A stretch of DNA of 64,000 nt, from NCBI RefSeq assembly GCF_015082335.1, contig NZ_BLRL01000013.1:1-64000 (forward strand), given 5' to 3'. The position numbers and the translations under genes were made by a program. The notes under the pieces are model-generated. The model did not search any database. It saw only the letters and a program-made list of their open reading frames with translations, and was not told the DNA's origin. The DNA is from Moritella sp. F3. GTDB lineage: Bacteria; Pseudomonadota; Gammaproteobacteria; Enterobacterales; Moritellaceae. This document shows, in pieces, positions 19,646 to 28,191 of the stretch (within the stretch, counting starts at the first letter, position 1; every line of letters starts with the position of its first letter).

Positions 19646-19933
19646 ATGAGCTGGACTCTCGCAACACAACAAGCAACAGATAACATTTTGATGTTGGAAC
19701 ATGCTGAATTGAATTTTGAAAACTTTACCACTCTCGCGCCGACATTGGTTGAGTTAATCGCTGCACGTGTATGTGATAAAAACTGGGGTGCAGATCGCCA
19801 CGCCTGGGTATTAGAATACCAGGACATTAATTTATTATTTGAATTTGAAGATTACACTGGTAGTGCCTGGTTGGCGGTTGCCCGTGAAGAAGAACAGGGC
19901 ATTCTTGTTGAAATTGCGGAAAAATTGAAATAG
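19646..19933 (+). CDS. DUF3630 family protein
   Basis: A 95-residue soluble protein matching what I know of the DUF3630 family, found after recQ in Vibrio and relatives. The pattern ADRHAWVLEYQDINLLFEFEDYTGSAWL is the conserved core. There are no signal, membrane or catalytic motifs. It follows recQ by 55 bp on the same strand and is probably cotranscribed. The function is unknown. Confidence 0.75.
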   Translation: MSWTLATQQATDNILMLEHAELNFENFTTLAPTLVELIAARVCDKNWGADRHAWVLEYQDINLLFEFEDYTGSAWLAVAREEEQGILVEIAEKLK

Positions 19934-19976
19934 CAATAAAGCTAACAGCCAGTTCATGTTATTCGACTATTAAATA

Positions 19977-20348
19977 TTAAAAAATTTCTTCTTCGTTAAA
20001 CCATAACTCGGCCTGTAGCGTCGTTGAAAAACTTTCGACGGCGATCGGGTTGATCGCTTCAAGCGTTGTTACCATCTTGTGCAACCATTTCGGCTCAGCA
20101 ATAAATGCTATTTTATGCCAATACTGCCAGTATTTTATCCCCATCATTGCATCATCGACTAAGGCATGTAGCTCGAATCCAGTAAAATCATTGGCAAAGA
20201 CAACGCAAACATTCACCTGCGGGTGTTGCTTTAGTATATCTGTGATCACCGGTTCTAATACGGTTTCGTAATCTCTGTGGGTGATGGTCTGCGATAGGTT
20301 AATGAACAGATTAGCTTCAGCTAGATTTATGATGGTTATCATGGACAT
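19977..20348 (-). CDS. STAS/SpoIIAA-like protein
   Basis: A 123-residue protein resembling the SpoIIAA-like (DUF3478) group, a small STAS-type fold. Alternating strands and helices include VNVCVVFANDFTGFEL, a central DAMMGIKYWQYWHKIAFIAEPKW, and a C-terminal LQAELWFNEEE that is typical of the family. No catalytic residues are apparent. The role is unknown. It lies convergent to the DUF3630 gene. Confidence 0.7.
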   Translation of the reverse strand: MSMITIINLAEANLFINLSQTITHRDYETVLEPVITDILKQHPQVNVCVVFANDFTGFELHALVDDAMMGIKYWQYWHKIAFIAEPKWLHKMVTTLEAINPIAVESFSTTLQAELWFNEEEIF

Positions 20349-20466
20349 CTCCGAGTGGTTGAATGTCCTTAATTAGGCGGCGCAAAGCGGCTAACATTCA
20401 TGATGATGCATTAATTATAGTCGCTATTTGCTGATAATTATTCGTGTATCGCGATTAAGCTCTGTC

Positions 20467-20598
20467 TTATCGGCTCTTCACAATAAACATACTGATTAAT
20501 ACGCTGACAATAATACAGGTCAGTGCAATCACGCTAAATGAAGCAATGCCAACAGTATCAGAAAAAAGATCGCTTAAAAGTTTAGTCCAAATGTCCAT
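20467..20598 (-). CDS. Small membrane protein, DUF3149-like
   Basis: A 43-codon reading frame preceded by the strong ribosome-binding site AGAGGAG six bases before ATG. The protein begins MDIWTKLLSDLFSDTVGIAS and continues as one hydrophobic helix ending in a positively charged FIVKSR tail. This layout fits the DUF3149 family of tiny single-pass inner-membrane proteins. It is on the same strand as, and 118 bp upstream of, the STAS-like gene. The function is unknown. Confidence 0.72.
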   Translation of the reverse strand: MDIWTKLLSDLFSDTVGIASFSVIALTCIIVSVLISMFIVKSR

Positions 20599-20822
20599 TG
20601 TGTAACTCCTCTCACTTCGGTGATATCAGTAGATCGTTAAAATTGTATATTTCAGTAATGATTACTTATTTATAGGTAATGTTACTGATATTACAATTGG
20701 ATTAACTGATCCAGATCAGTTAATGGTTTTGTTACTAGTATGTTATTTTTAAACTGTGATGACGACTCGCTTTTACATTCTTATTCAGGTGCCATTCATA
20801 TTATTAATTAGATACTAATGCC

Positions 20823-21377
20823 ATGTATTCCTATAGAAGCTTAAACATGATTATTGAATTTTTAAAAAATCCTTCTAATACTGGTTCTGTAATATCCAGT
20901 AGTCGGTTTTTAGTGGATGAAATGGTTTCGCATATATCGAAAAAAGGATCGGTAATTGAATTAGGCTCTGGCTCGGGAGTGATAACGAGAAAGTTGGCAT
21001 CTATGAGGTCTGTAAGTACCATATATGCATATGAAAATAATGAGGAATATCATCACTCTCTTAAGAATATAGATAAAACTATCTGCTTGTCAGATCTTTT
21101 TACAATGACAGCAACGCACAGAAATAAAAAAGTAAACACTATCTTATCCAGTATCCCCTTTGTCAATTTCTCTGGCGAAAATAGAAATAAAGCACTGAAT
21201 ATAATAAATAAAACATTAGATGATGATGGGGTATTCATTCAATATACTTATTTAAATCGATGTCCATTTGGTCATGTTGCTTTACATGAAAATAACTTCA
21301 AGGTTAAACAGGTCAAAAAAATATGGCTTAACATTCCGCCCGCGACCGTTTACGTTTACGAAAAAATCCCTAGCTAG
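20823..21377 (+). CDS. SAM-dependent methyltransferase, PmtA/rRNA-adenine-like
   Basis: A 184-residue class I methyltransferase. FLKNPSNTGSVISSSRFLVDEM is close to the N-terminus of phospholipid N-methyltransferases and their relatives, and SVIELGSGSGVITRKLA is the SAM motif I. SIPFVNFS stands where the NPPY-type motif IV would be. ATG 20823 and ATG 20847 are both possible; the second begins right at the family region and neither has a strong ribosome-binding site. The gene is visibly more AT-rich than its neighbours and uses rare AGA/ATA codons, suggesting transfer. The substrate (phospholipid or nucleic acid) is undecided. Confidence 0.75.
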   Translation: MYSYRSLNMIIEFLKNPSNTGSVISSSRFLVDEMVSHISKKGSVIELGSGSGVITRKLASMRSVSTIYAYENNEEYHHSLKNIDKTICLSDLFTMTATHRNKKVNTILSSIPFVNFSGENRNKALNIINKTLDDDGVFIQYTYLNRCPFGHVALHENNFKVKQVKKIWLNIPPATVYVYEKIPS

Positions 21378-21500
21378 TCACACAATGCACTCAACTTGAG
21401 TGCATTTTTTATGGCTGAAATATAATTACATTGAATTCAAGGTCAGCTTTTGTATAATGCCCGTCCGCCTCCTTTCACTTGAAAAGGGCGGATACAATTT

Positions 21501-21538
21501 GCATGGGTTCCCTCACCCCATGAATTTAACTAAAAAGG
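21501..21538 (+). promoter_or_regulatory. preQ1-I riboswitch upstream of yhhQ
   Basis: A short stem CATGGG/CCCATG enclosing GTTCCCTCAC is followed by the A-rich tail AATTTAACTAAAAAGG, which can fold back to complete the H-type pseudoknot of preQ1-I aptamers. The tail contains the AAGG ribosome-binding site of yhhQ, so ligand binding would hide it and shut off translation. The downstream gene encodes a queuosine-precursor importer, the expected target. Confidence 0.82.
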
Positions 21539-21544
21539 TTTATT

Positions 21545-22222
21545 ATGCGTGAATTAACTGCAATGCAGACGCGTCAAGCGTTGATCTGTCTCTCTTGTTT
21601 TCATATTTTAGTGATCACAGCGAGCAACTATTTAGTCCAACTTCCAATCAATATATTTGGTTTCCACACGACGTGGGGAGCATTTACATTTCCGTTTATC
21701 TTTTTAGCAACCGATCTGACTATTCGTGTCTTTGGTGCTGGCATGGCGAAACGCATTATTGCGCAAGTGATGTTACCGGCATTAGCGATCTCGTATGCGT
21801 TATCTGTGGTGTTCTTTGAAGGTAGTTATCAAGGGTTCGCAGGTTTAAGCGAGTTTAATAGTTTTGTTGGCCGTATTGCGCTGGCGAGCTTTTTAGCTTA
21901 TTTATTTGGCCAGGCGCTTGATATTGTTGTTTTTAATCGTTTAAGAAAATTAAAAACATGGTGGGTAGCTCCGATATCATCAACGGTATTTGGTAACTTA
22001 ATCGATACAATGATATTTTTCTTTGTGGCATTTTACCAAAGTTCAGATGCCTTTATGGCAGCTAACTGGATTGAAATTGCGACGGTTGATTACGGGTTCA
22101 AATTATTGATTAGTTTGGCGATATTTTTACCATTGTATGGTGTGCTATTAACTAAATTGGCGAGTGTTATTACTTTCCAAGGTAATAGTAACAACAACCT
22201 CACAAGTGCAAAAGTGAGTTAA
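21545..22222 (+). CDS. yhhQ: Queuosine precursor transporter YhhQ
   Basis: A 225-residue inner-membrane importer of preQ0/preQ1 (COG1738/VUT family) with about six hydrophobic segments. The landmarks TASNYLVQ, TWGAFTFPFIFLATDLTIRVFG and NLIDTMIFFFVAF are characteristic. It supplies the 7-deazaguanine base for queuosine in tRNA. A preQ1-I riboswitch overlaps its ribosome-binding site and a strong terminator follows, so it is a single-gene unit. Confidence 0.94.
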   Translation: MRELTAMQTRQALICLSCFHILVITASNYLVQLPINIFGFHTTWGAFTFPFIFLATDLTIRVFGAGMAKRIIAQVMLPALAISYALSVVFFEGSYQGFAGLSEFNSFVGRIALASFLAYLFGQALDIVVFNRLRKLKTWWVAPISSTVFGNLIDTMIFFFVAFYQSSDAFMAANWIEIATVDYGFKLLISLAIFLPLYGVLLTKLASVITFQGNSNNNLTSAKVS

Positions 22223-22247
22223 TACAACTTAGCTAGCACGAGGGCGA

Positions 22248-22298
22248 AAGGCGCTAAACTGATTCACCGAGTTGTGAAAAGTTTAGCGCCTTTTTTGT
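22248..22298 (+). terminator. Terminator of yhhQ
   Basis: The arms GGCGCTAAACT and AGTTTAGCGCC are separated by a 19-nt loop and followed by TTTTTT. Confidence 0.85.
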
Positions 22299-22386
22299 TT
22301 TATTACAGTAAATGTATTGGTAGTTAAGGTATAATCGCCGCGTCCCTGATTTTACGCTTTTAATTTACACGCAATTGAGGTGCCGA

Positions 22387-23526
22387 ATGGCAACTGACGT
22401 CGGTTTATACGATGATATTCGTCCTTTTAATGATGACGAAATAGCAAGTGTTGTTGAACGCTTGGTTAACGATAAAGAATTTATTACTGCGATAGCGCAC
22501 TTTCAATTTCCGCGCTTGATCAAGCATTTTAGTTGGGTGATATTCCCAATGATCCGCATGGCGCTACGCCGTAAATGTGGCAATATTACGAGTGTGAGCA
22601 AAATTCAGCACGAGGTCATTGCGTACATGGAAAAAATGATTGCGACCACGACTACGCAAGTTACTTTTAACGGTACCAATAAGTTAGACAAGAATAAAAA
22701 TTATTTATTTATTTCTAATCACCGTGATATCGCGATGGATCCCGCCTTTGTAAACTGGGCATTACATCATAATGGCTTGGATACGGTACGTATTGCCATT
22801 GGTGATAATTTATTGAAAAAGCCATTTGTATCCGATCTGATGCGCTTAAATAAAAGCTTTATTGTAAAACGTTCGGCGAAAGGCGTGCGTGAAATGATGG
22901 CAGCATTTAAATCATTATCGGGTTATATTTCTCATTCAATAAAAGAAGAACAGCAATCGATTTGGATTGCACAGAAAGAAGGTCGTGCTAAAGATGGCAA
23001 TGATCAGACTGACCCTGCGATTTTAAAAATGATGTATATGAATGGTAAAGGCCAGAAAATTAGCTTTCCAGAGTACATGAAATCATTAAATATTGTACCG
23101 GTGACTATTTCTTATGAATACGATCCAAACGATGCTGCGAAAGCCAATGAGATTTGTCAGTTAGCGACAGCTGGTGAATACAATAAAGCTGAGTTTGAAG
23201 ATATTGATAGTATTGTCCAAGGTATTGTCGGCTTTAAAGGTCATGTGAATGTTACTTTTGGTGACGTGATTATTGATGATATTGCCGATGCGAATGAATT
23301 AGCGCTGCGTATTGATCAAGTTATCGATGATAATTACCATCTGCATGGCACTAATTTATTAGCCGCGGAGCAGTTACATGGTACTGATGAATATAAACAA
23401 GCTGCAAGCAGCGTAACGGCGGGGCAACGTGCTAAGTTTACTGCGCATTTGCAAAGCATACCGACAGCGTTACATGCCACTGTGTTAGCTGGTTATGCTA
23501 AATCAGCCGAGAAACAGTTGGCCTAG
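22387..23526 (+). CDS. PlsC-type acyltransferase family protein
   Basis: A 379-residue glycerophospholipid acyltransferase-like protein. The catalytic HX4D box is NHRDIAMD (about residues 111-118), and QKEGRAKDG is the EGxR-type block. The long extension after the acyltransferase domain distinguishes it from housekeeping PlsC (about 245 residues). The start at ATG 22387 is supported by TTGAGG seven bases before it. It probably acts on acyl donors at the inner membrane, with the acceptor unknown. It ends at its own terminator, directly before ryhB. Confidence 0.85.
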   Translation: MATDVGLYDDIRPFNDDEIASVVERLVNDKEFITAIAHFQFPRLIKHFSWVIFPMIRMALRRKCGNITSVSKIQHEVIAYMEKMIATTTTQVTFNGTNKLDKNKNYLFISNHRDIAMDPAFVNWALHHNGLDTVRIAIGDNLLKKPFVSDLMRLNKSFIVKRSAKGVREMMAAFKSLSGYISHSIKEEQQSIWIAQKEGRAKDGNDQTDPAILKMMYMNGKGQKISFPEYMKSLNIVPVTISYEYDPNDAAKANEICQLATAGEYNKAEFEDIDSIVQGIVGFKGHVNVTFGDVIIDDIADANELALRIDQVIDDNYHLHGTNLLAAEQLHGTDEYKQAASSVTAGQRAKFTAHLQSIPTALHATVLAGYAKSAEKQLA

Positions 23527-23556
23527 CTGAGTAATCGCTCGTATTCAGATATATTT

Positions 23557-23580
23557 AAAGCCCAGTACGCTGGGCTTTTT
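23557..23580 (+). terminator. Terminator of the acyltransferase gene
   Basis: Hairpin AAAGCCCAG-TACG-CTGGGCTTTTT. Confidence 0.9.
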
Positions 23581-23631
23581 GCTATCTGCAATTCAAAAAT
23601 TAAATAAATACGTTTTCTTTGTTAATAAAAC

Positions 23632-23664
23632 TTGCAAATACAAATGAGATTGATTATCATTAAC
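23632..23664 (+). promoter_or_regulatory. Fur-controlled promoter of ryhB
   Basis: TTGCAA (23632-23637) and TATCAT (23655-23660) with a 17-bp spacer form a sigma-70 promoter. A Fur box, GAGATTGATTATCATTAAC at 23646-23664, matches 15 of 19 positions of the consensus GATAATGATAATCATTATC and covers the -10 element, so Fur-Fe would block transcription. Confidence 0.85.
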
Positions 23665-23666
23665 TT

Positions 23667-23838
23667 GTTCTTCAGGAAGTCAGTATTTATTTCAGTAGGA
23701 CAAGACATTGCTCACATTGCTTCCGGGTTAATTTTAATCCATTACTCCTTGCAGGGTAAACCGAATTTTTTTCGGGCCGGTAGATCAAACTTCTTATCCC
23801 TCGATTATAGAGAAGTTTGATCAATACCGGCTTTTTAT
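23667..23838 (+). ncRNA. ryhB: RyhB iron-sparing small RNA
   Basis: An Hfq-dependent RNA made in iron starvation that pairs with mRNAs of iron-using proteins and triggers their decay. ACATTGCTCACATTGCTTCC (23705-23724) is identical to the conserved seed core of E. coli RyhB. The RNA begins about seven bases after a Fur-covered promoter and ends at a long hairpin (23776-23831, arms GCCGGTA-GATCAAACTTCT and AGAAGTTTGATC-AATACCGGC) plus TTTTT. At about 170 nt it is longer than the 90-nt E. coli RNA, like the Vibrio form, and position near polA also recalls Vibrio. An open frame over this RNA is incidental. Ends are inferred. Confidence 0.93.
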
Positions 23839-23840
23839 TT
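23776..23840 (+). terminator. Terminator hairpin of ryhB
   Basis: A long imperfect stem closes with GCCGGT/ACCGGC and is followed by TTTTTATTTT. Confidence 0.85.
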
Positions 23841-23955
23841 TCTGCAATAAACCATTCTTTATTAACATAAATCAAACATTGAAATACTTATGTGGTGTAT
23901 TCTTTTTAATCATCATGATTTCTTTTTGCGCACAAATTCCTTCGGTCTAAGATTC

Positions 23956-24152
23956 TTTTCCACATATTCTAAAAGCGCTAGATAATTTAAGATCTAATAA
24001 CAAGAAAATGTAAGCCCTTGTTATTAAGCTTGTTTTAAGTGTTATCATCAAGATCTTAACAGATTGGCTATTTTTTTGATCGTCATTATTAACAGAGTTA
24101 TCCACAGTTAGATCTAGATCTAGATCTTCGATCAAGTGGTTAAGATCTGATC
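23956..24152. promoter_or_regulatory. Dam-site and DnaA-box cluster upstream of polA
   Basis: Nine GATC sites lie between 23991 and 24152, eight of them within 101 bp (24052-24152), where about one per 256 bp is expected. TTATCCACA at 24098-24106 is a perfect strong DnaA box and TTTTCCACA at 23956-23964 fits TTWTNCACA in the same orientation. The segment ACAGAGTTATCCACAGT is nearly the R4 region of E. coli oriC. With no origin genes (dnaA, mnmG, mioC) nearby, a DnaA/SeqA-sensitive polA promoter is the likelier reading, but an origin-like element is not excluded. The rest of 23841-24243 shows nothing further. Confidence 0.6.
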
Positions 24153-24243
24153 GCGAGATATATTTTTATCATCAACATAGCGCGAATTCACGGCTTGTGG
24201 CATGCTTAGTCTATTCATCACTTATTTCATTGAGTTTATTTTT

Positions 24244-27051
24244 ATGTCTACGATCCCTAGCAATCCCCTTGTGCTTGTCGATGGCTCTTCGTACTTGTTT
24301 CGTGCTTATCATTCACCACCGCATTTAACCAATGCTGAAGGTATGGCTACGGGCGCTGTGTATGGTGTCGTTAACATGTTAAAAAGCTTATTAACGCAAT
24401 TTGACCCAAGTCATATCGCCGTGATCTTCGATGCTAAAGGTCCTACATTCCGAAATGAAATGTATCCAGATTATAAAGCCCATCGTCCACCAATGCCGGA
24501 TGATCTACGTTGTCAGATCGAACCTGTGCATAACGCTGTTAAAGCATTGGGTTTACCGCTGATCTGTATTTCAGGTGTTGAGGCAGATGATGTGATCGGT
24601 ACGATCGCACTGCAAGCAAGTGCGGAAGGTCGTGCTGTATTGATCAGTACTGGCGATAAAGATATGGCGCAGTTAGTTGACGAGAATGTCACACTGATCA
24701 ACACCATGACCGATGTTGTATTAGATCCGCAAGGCGTTAAAGATAAATTTGGTGTACCACCTGAATTGATTATTGATCTGTTAGCGTTGATGGGTGATGC
24801 TGCCGATAATATTCCTGGTGTTCCCGGTGTCGGTGAAAAAACCGCATTAGGTCTATTGCAGGGATTGGGTAGTATTAAAGATATTTACAATAACTTAGAT
24901 GCTATTGCGCCATTAGGCTTCCGTGGATCTAAAACCCTTGCGAAGAAAATGATCGAGCATAAAGACAATGCTGAAATGTCTTATGCATTAGCGACGATCA
25001 AGCTTGATGTCGAAACAGGCGTGACACTCGATGATCTCGCTATTACTCCTACTAACGTTGATGATCTTGCTGCGCTATACCAGAAGATGGGCTTTAAGCG
25101 TTGGTTAGCGGCACTGGTCGGCGGCGCTGATGCAACGAAACATGTACACGCAGGTAAAGCGGCAAAAGCGAGCTCAAGTGATTCTGCTAATGGTAGTACT
25201 GAGGACGGTGCTAACGTTGTTGTGCCATCGACGATTGATCGCAGTAACTATGAAACAATTTTAACCCAAGCTGATTTTGATCGCTGGTTAGAAAAATTAA
25301 AGCAATCAGATCTGTTTGCATTGGATACTGAAACCACGAGCCTTAACTACATGCAGGCTGAGTTAGTGGGCTTATCATTTGCGGTTGCTGAAGGTGAAGC
25401 TGCTTATTTACCAGTGGCGCATGATTATATTGACGCGCCTGAACAATTAGATCGTGATCATGTATTAGCGTCATTAAAAGCATTACTAGAAGACGATAAC
25501 GCGAAGAAAGTGGGTCAAAATCTAAAGTATGATGCATCTGTATTAGCGAACTACGGCATTAAGTTAGCCGGTATTGCTTATGACACTATGATTGAGTCGT
25601 ATGTGTATAACAGTGTCGCGACGCGTCATGATATGGACAGTTTGGCATATAAATATCTTGGCCATACAACCATTAGCTTTGAAGAGATCGCCGGTAAAGG
25701 TAAAAAACAATTAACCTTTAACCAAATCGATTTAGAACAAGCATCACCTTACGCCGCTGAAGATGCAGATGTTACCTTACGCTTACACAATGTATTGTGG
25801 CCTAAGATCGAAGCTGAACCTTCGTTAGTGACTTTATTTAACGAGGTTGAATTACCGCTTGTTAGTATCTTGTCTGGTGTTGAGCGCCAAGGTGTATTGA
25901 TTGAAAAATCAAAACTGGATGCACAAAGTGTAGAGCTTGGTGAGCGCATGCTAGAGCTAGAAGCAAAAGCGCACGAAATTGCAGAGCAACCTTTTAACCT
26001 GAGTTCCCCAAAACAATTGCAAGAAATTCTGTTTGTGAAAATGGAATTGCCTGTTATTAAGAAAACACCAAAAGGTGCGCCATCAACAGCAGAAGAAGTG
26101 TTACAAGAATTAGCGCTTAATTATCCATTGCCGAAGCTGATTTTAGAATACCGTAGTTTAAGTAAACTGAAATCAACGTATACGGATAAGCTACCAACCT
26201 TGATCGAAGAAAAAACTGGTCGCGTACATACTTCTTATCATCAAGCCGTTACCGCTACGGGTCGTTTATCATCAAGCGATCCAAATCTACAGAATATTCC
26301 TGTACGAGCGGGTGAAGGTCGACGTATCCGTCAGGCGTTTATTCCTGAAACAGGTTATAAATATGTTGCAGTGGATTACAGCCAAATTGAATTACGTATT
26401 ATGGCGCATTTATCACAAGATAAAGGTTTATTAACCGCGTTTTCTGAAGGTAAAGATATTCACAGTGCAACCGCTGCTGAAGTATTTTCTGTTGATTTAG
26501 CCGATGTCACGACAGATCAACGTCGTAGTGCGAAAGCGATTAACTTCGGACTTATTTATGGCATGAGTGCATTTGGTTTAGGTCGTCAGTTAAACGTACC
26601 GCAAAAAGAAGCTAAGCAATATATGGCGCGTTACTTCGAGCGTTACCCTGGTGTATTAACGTATATGGATGACACGCGAAAAGTAGCGAAAGATAAAGGT
26701 TATGTTGAAACCTTGTCTGGACGTCGTTTGTATCTACCAGAAATTAACGCACGTAATAAAATGCGTCAAATGGCGGCTGAACGTGCTGCGATTAATGCAC
26801 CAATGCAAGGCACTGCATCAGACATCATCAAGAAAGCGATGATCAATGTTGCGGGTTGGATGGAGACGGTGGAAACGGACTCTATTCGCATGCTAATGCA
26901 AGTGCACGATGAATTGGTTTTTGAAATTAAAGAACAGCATGTTGATGCTTATGTTGAAAACATTAAAGAGTTGATGGCTGCGGCAATGTCGTTAGATGTC
27001 CCACTACTTGCTGAAGCAGGTGTTGGTGATAACTGGGATGAAGCACATTAA
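24244..27051 (+). CDS. polA: DNA polymerase I
   Basis: Fills gaps and removes RNA primers by nick translation. From ATG 24244 the protein has 935 residues, starting with [17 protein letters not shown] as in E. coli PolA; an in-frame ATG at 24202 would add an unlikely tail. Domain order: 5'-3' exonuclease (about 1-310, with [10 protein letters not shown] and [18 protein letters not shown]), 3'-5' exonuclease ([22 protein letters not shown]) and polymerase ([50 protein letters not shown]). Proofreading residues are intact. A Dam/DnaA-rich region lies before it and spf after it. Confidence 0.98.
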   Translation: MSTIPSNPLVLVDGSSYLFRAYHSPPHLTNAEGMATGAVYGVVNMLKSLLTQFDPSHIAVIFDAKGPTFRNEMYPDYKAHRPPMPDDLRCQIEPVHNAVKALGLPLICISGVEADDVIGTIALQASAEGRAVLISTGDKDMAQLVDENVTLINTMTDVVLDPQGVKDKFGVPPELIIDLLALMGDAADNIPGVPGVGEKTALGLLQGLGSIKDIYNNLDAIAPLGFRGSKTLAKKMIEHKDNAEMSYALATIKLDVETGVTLDDLAITPTNVDDLAALYQKMGFKRWLAALVGGADATKHVHAGKAAKASSSDSANGSTEDGANVVVPSTIDRSNYETILTQADFDRWLEKLKQSDLFALDTETTSLNYMQAELVGLSFAVAEGEAAYLPVAHDYIDAPEQLDRDHVLASLKALLEDDNAKKVGQNLKYDASVLANYGIKLAGIAYDTMIESYVYNSVATRHDMDSLAYKYLGHTTISFEEIAGKGKKQLTFNQIDLEQASPYAAEDADVTLRLHNVLWPKIEAEPSLVTLFNEVELPLVSILSGVERQGVLIEKSKLDAQSVELGERMLELEAKAHEIAEQPFNLSSPKQLQEILFVKMELPVIKKTPKGAPSTAEEVLQELALNYPLPKLILEYRSLSKLKSTYTDKLPTLIEEKTGRVHTSYHQAVTATGRLSSSDPNLQNIPVRAGEGRRIRQAFIPETGYKYVAVDYSQIELRIMAHLSQDKGLLTAFSEGKDIHSATAAEVFSVDLADVTTDQRRSAKAINFGLIYGMSAFGLGRQLNVPQKEAKQYMARYFERYPGVLTYMDDTRKVAKDKGYVETLSGRRLYLPEINARNKMRQMAAERAAINAPMQGTASDIIKKAMINVAGWMETVETDSIRMLMQVHDELVFEIKEQHVDAYVENIKELMAAAMSLDVPLLAEAGVGDNWDEAH

Positions 27052-27108
27052 CATCCCATTAGGGACTGATTACGCGCTAATTCTATAACGCGAGTATAGT
27101 ATAGAAAC

Positions 27109-27137
27109 TAAAACCAGTCTCATGACTGGTTTTGTTG
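27109..27137 (+). terminator. Terminator of polA
   Basis: AAAACCAGTC-TCAT-GACTGGTTTT, followed by a T-rich stretch. Confidence 0.9.
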
Positions 27138-27229
27138 TTTTTATACATAAAAAAAAGCTATTAGTGCGCATTGTCACAAAAATTGTAACTAAATAACGTA
27201 TTTTACTTTCGGTTGAAATAAGTTTGCAG

Positions 27230-27235
27230 TATATT
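27230..27235 (+). promoter_or_regulatory. -10 element of spf
   Basis: TATATT ends seven bases before the RNA start. No good -35 hexamer was seen. In E. coli this promoter is repressed by CRP-cAMP; a weak CRP-like dyad (TTGTCACAAAAATTGTAAC) lies about 50 bp upstream but is not convincing. Confidence 0.5.
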
Positions 27236-27241
27236 GGCGGG

Positions 27242-27338
27242 GTAGGGTATGGAGGTTCGAAATTATATTTCAAACCTTTTGTTTCAAATTGAATTTATTA
27301 TTCATCGCCACGTCACTTTTTGACGAGGCGTTTTTTTT
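27242..27338 (+). ncRNA. spf: Spot 42 small RNA
   Basis: A 97-nt RNA between polA and engB, the conserved place of spf. GTAGGGTATGGAGGT at the 5' end is close to GTAGGGTACAGAGGT of E. coli Spot 42, and CAAACCTTTTGTTTCA corresponds to its central CAGACCTTTTACTTCA pairing region. It ends with the hairpin CGCC-A-CGTCA/TGACG-A-GGCG and eight T residues. Spot 42 pairs with mRNAs of secondary carbon use with Hfq and is lowered by cAMP-CRP; cyaA is in the same window. Confidence 0.93.
27306..27338 (+). terminator. Terminator of spf
   Basis: A stem of nine pairs with one A-A mismatch, loop CTTTT, followed by TTTTTTTT. Confidence 0.9.
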
Positions 27339-27368
27339 GCCTACAATTCAGTAAAGACTCAGTAACGA

Positions 27369-28067
27369 CTAATCGTCTTCGTTAATGTATTCGTAGTCAC
27401 TGTCATCGTACTCTTCGGTGTCTTCACTTGGAGTACCTGTTGCAGGTTCTAGCGCATACCATTCACATAGCTTGTTTTTAAGTACATCAATACCGGTATG
27501 TTTTAATGACGAGAATGGTGCAACAGTTACGTCACCACCAAATTCTTTCACGGCTTCTTTTACTTCTTTAACCGTTTTGCTGCGAACGCCTTGCTTCAAT
27601 TTATCCGCTTTGGTTAATAACGCCATTACTGGAATTTCAGAATCAATCGCCCAAAGAATTAATTGCTTATCTAATTCTTTTAACGGGTGACGAATATCCA
27701 TTAATACCACGATACCTTTTAATGAATCGCGTTTTTGTAGGTATTCACCTAATGCTTTCTGCCATTTTTTCTTTACTTCAAAAGGTACTTTTGCAAAACC
27801 ATAACCTGGTAAATCGATTAGGCGTTTGCCGTCTTCGATTTCAAATACGTTAATAAGTTGCGTACGGCCAGGTGTTTTACTTGTTCTCGCTAAACTTTTT
27901 TGGCGTGTCAAAGTGTTTAATGCACTTGATTTACCTGCATTAGATCGCCCAGCGAAAGCAATTTCAATGCCCGAATCATCTGTTAGGTGACTAATGTCTG
28001 GCGCACTAATCCTAAAGGCAGCGTTTTCGAAGTGTATCTTTTTGTTATCCAATTTAATATCTCTCAT
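27369..28067 (-). CDS. engB: Ribosome-biogenesis GTPase EngB (YihA/YsxC)
   Basis: A TrmE-Era-family GTPase needed for 50S subunit maturation. G1 is [13 protein letters not shown]2 [12 protein letters not shown]3 DLPGYGFA, G4 [11 protein letters not shown] and G5 FSSLKHTG. The 232 residues include an acidic C-terminal tail of about 25 residues ([16 protein letters not shown]), longer than in E. coli (210). It converges on spf and is divergent from the cytochrome c4 gene. Confidence 0.97.
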   Translation of the reverse strand: MRDIKLDNKKIHFENAAFRISAPDISHLTDDSGIEIAFAGRSNAGKSSALNTLTRQKSLARTSKTPGRTQLINVFEIEDGKRLIDLPGYGFAKVPFEVKKKWQKALGEYLQKRDSLKGIVVLMDIRHPLKELDKQLILWAIDSEIPVMALLTKADKLKQGVRSKTVKEVKEAVKEFGGDVTVAPFSSLKHTGIDVLKNKLCEWYALEPATGTPSEDTEEYDDSDYEYINEDD

Positions 28068-28140
28068 TGAAATTGTGTTAAATGATTACTTTTTTTTGAA
28101 AATGTGTAAAATAGTCAAAAAGAATAATAATAAGTGTAAC

Positions 28141-28157
28141 ATGTCACGCCGTGACAT
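28141..28157. promoter_or_regulatory. Perfect palindrome before the cytochrome c4 gene
   Basis: ATGTCACG-C-CGTGACAT is a perfect 8-bp inverted repeat around one base, 34 bp before the cytochrome start and 73 bp from the engB start. Its form suits a dimeric repressor operator, but I cannot name the factor. It could also act as a tight hairpin in the leader. Confidence 0.45.
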
Positions 28158-28191
28158 GGGATCGGAAGCTGAAAATAACAAGTGGAATGCT

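Noticed and set aside
23632..23820. A 62-codon plus-strand frame
   Set aside because: It lies over the ryhB promoter, Fur box and RNA core; there is no ribosome-binding site.
24052..24152. The chromosomal replication origin itself
   Set aside because: It has DnaA boxes and GATC sites but no mnmG, mioC or dnaA nearby and no strand switch in gene direction; kept only as an origin-like regulatory cluster.
27994..28191. Extended N-terminus of cytochrome c4
   Set aside because: It would run into the engB gene and bury the signal peptide inside the protein.
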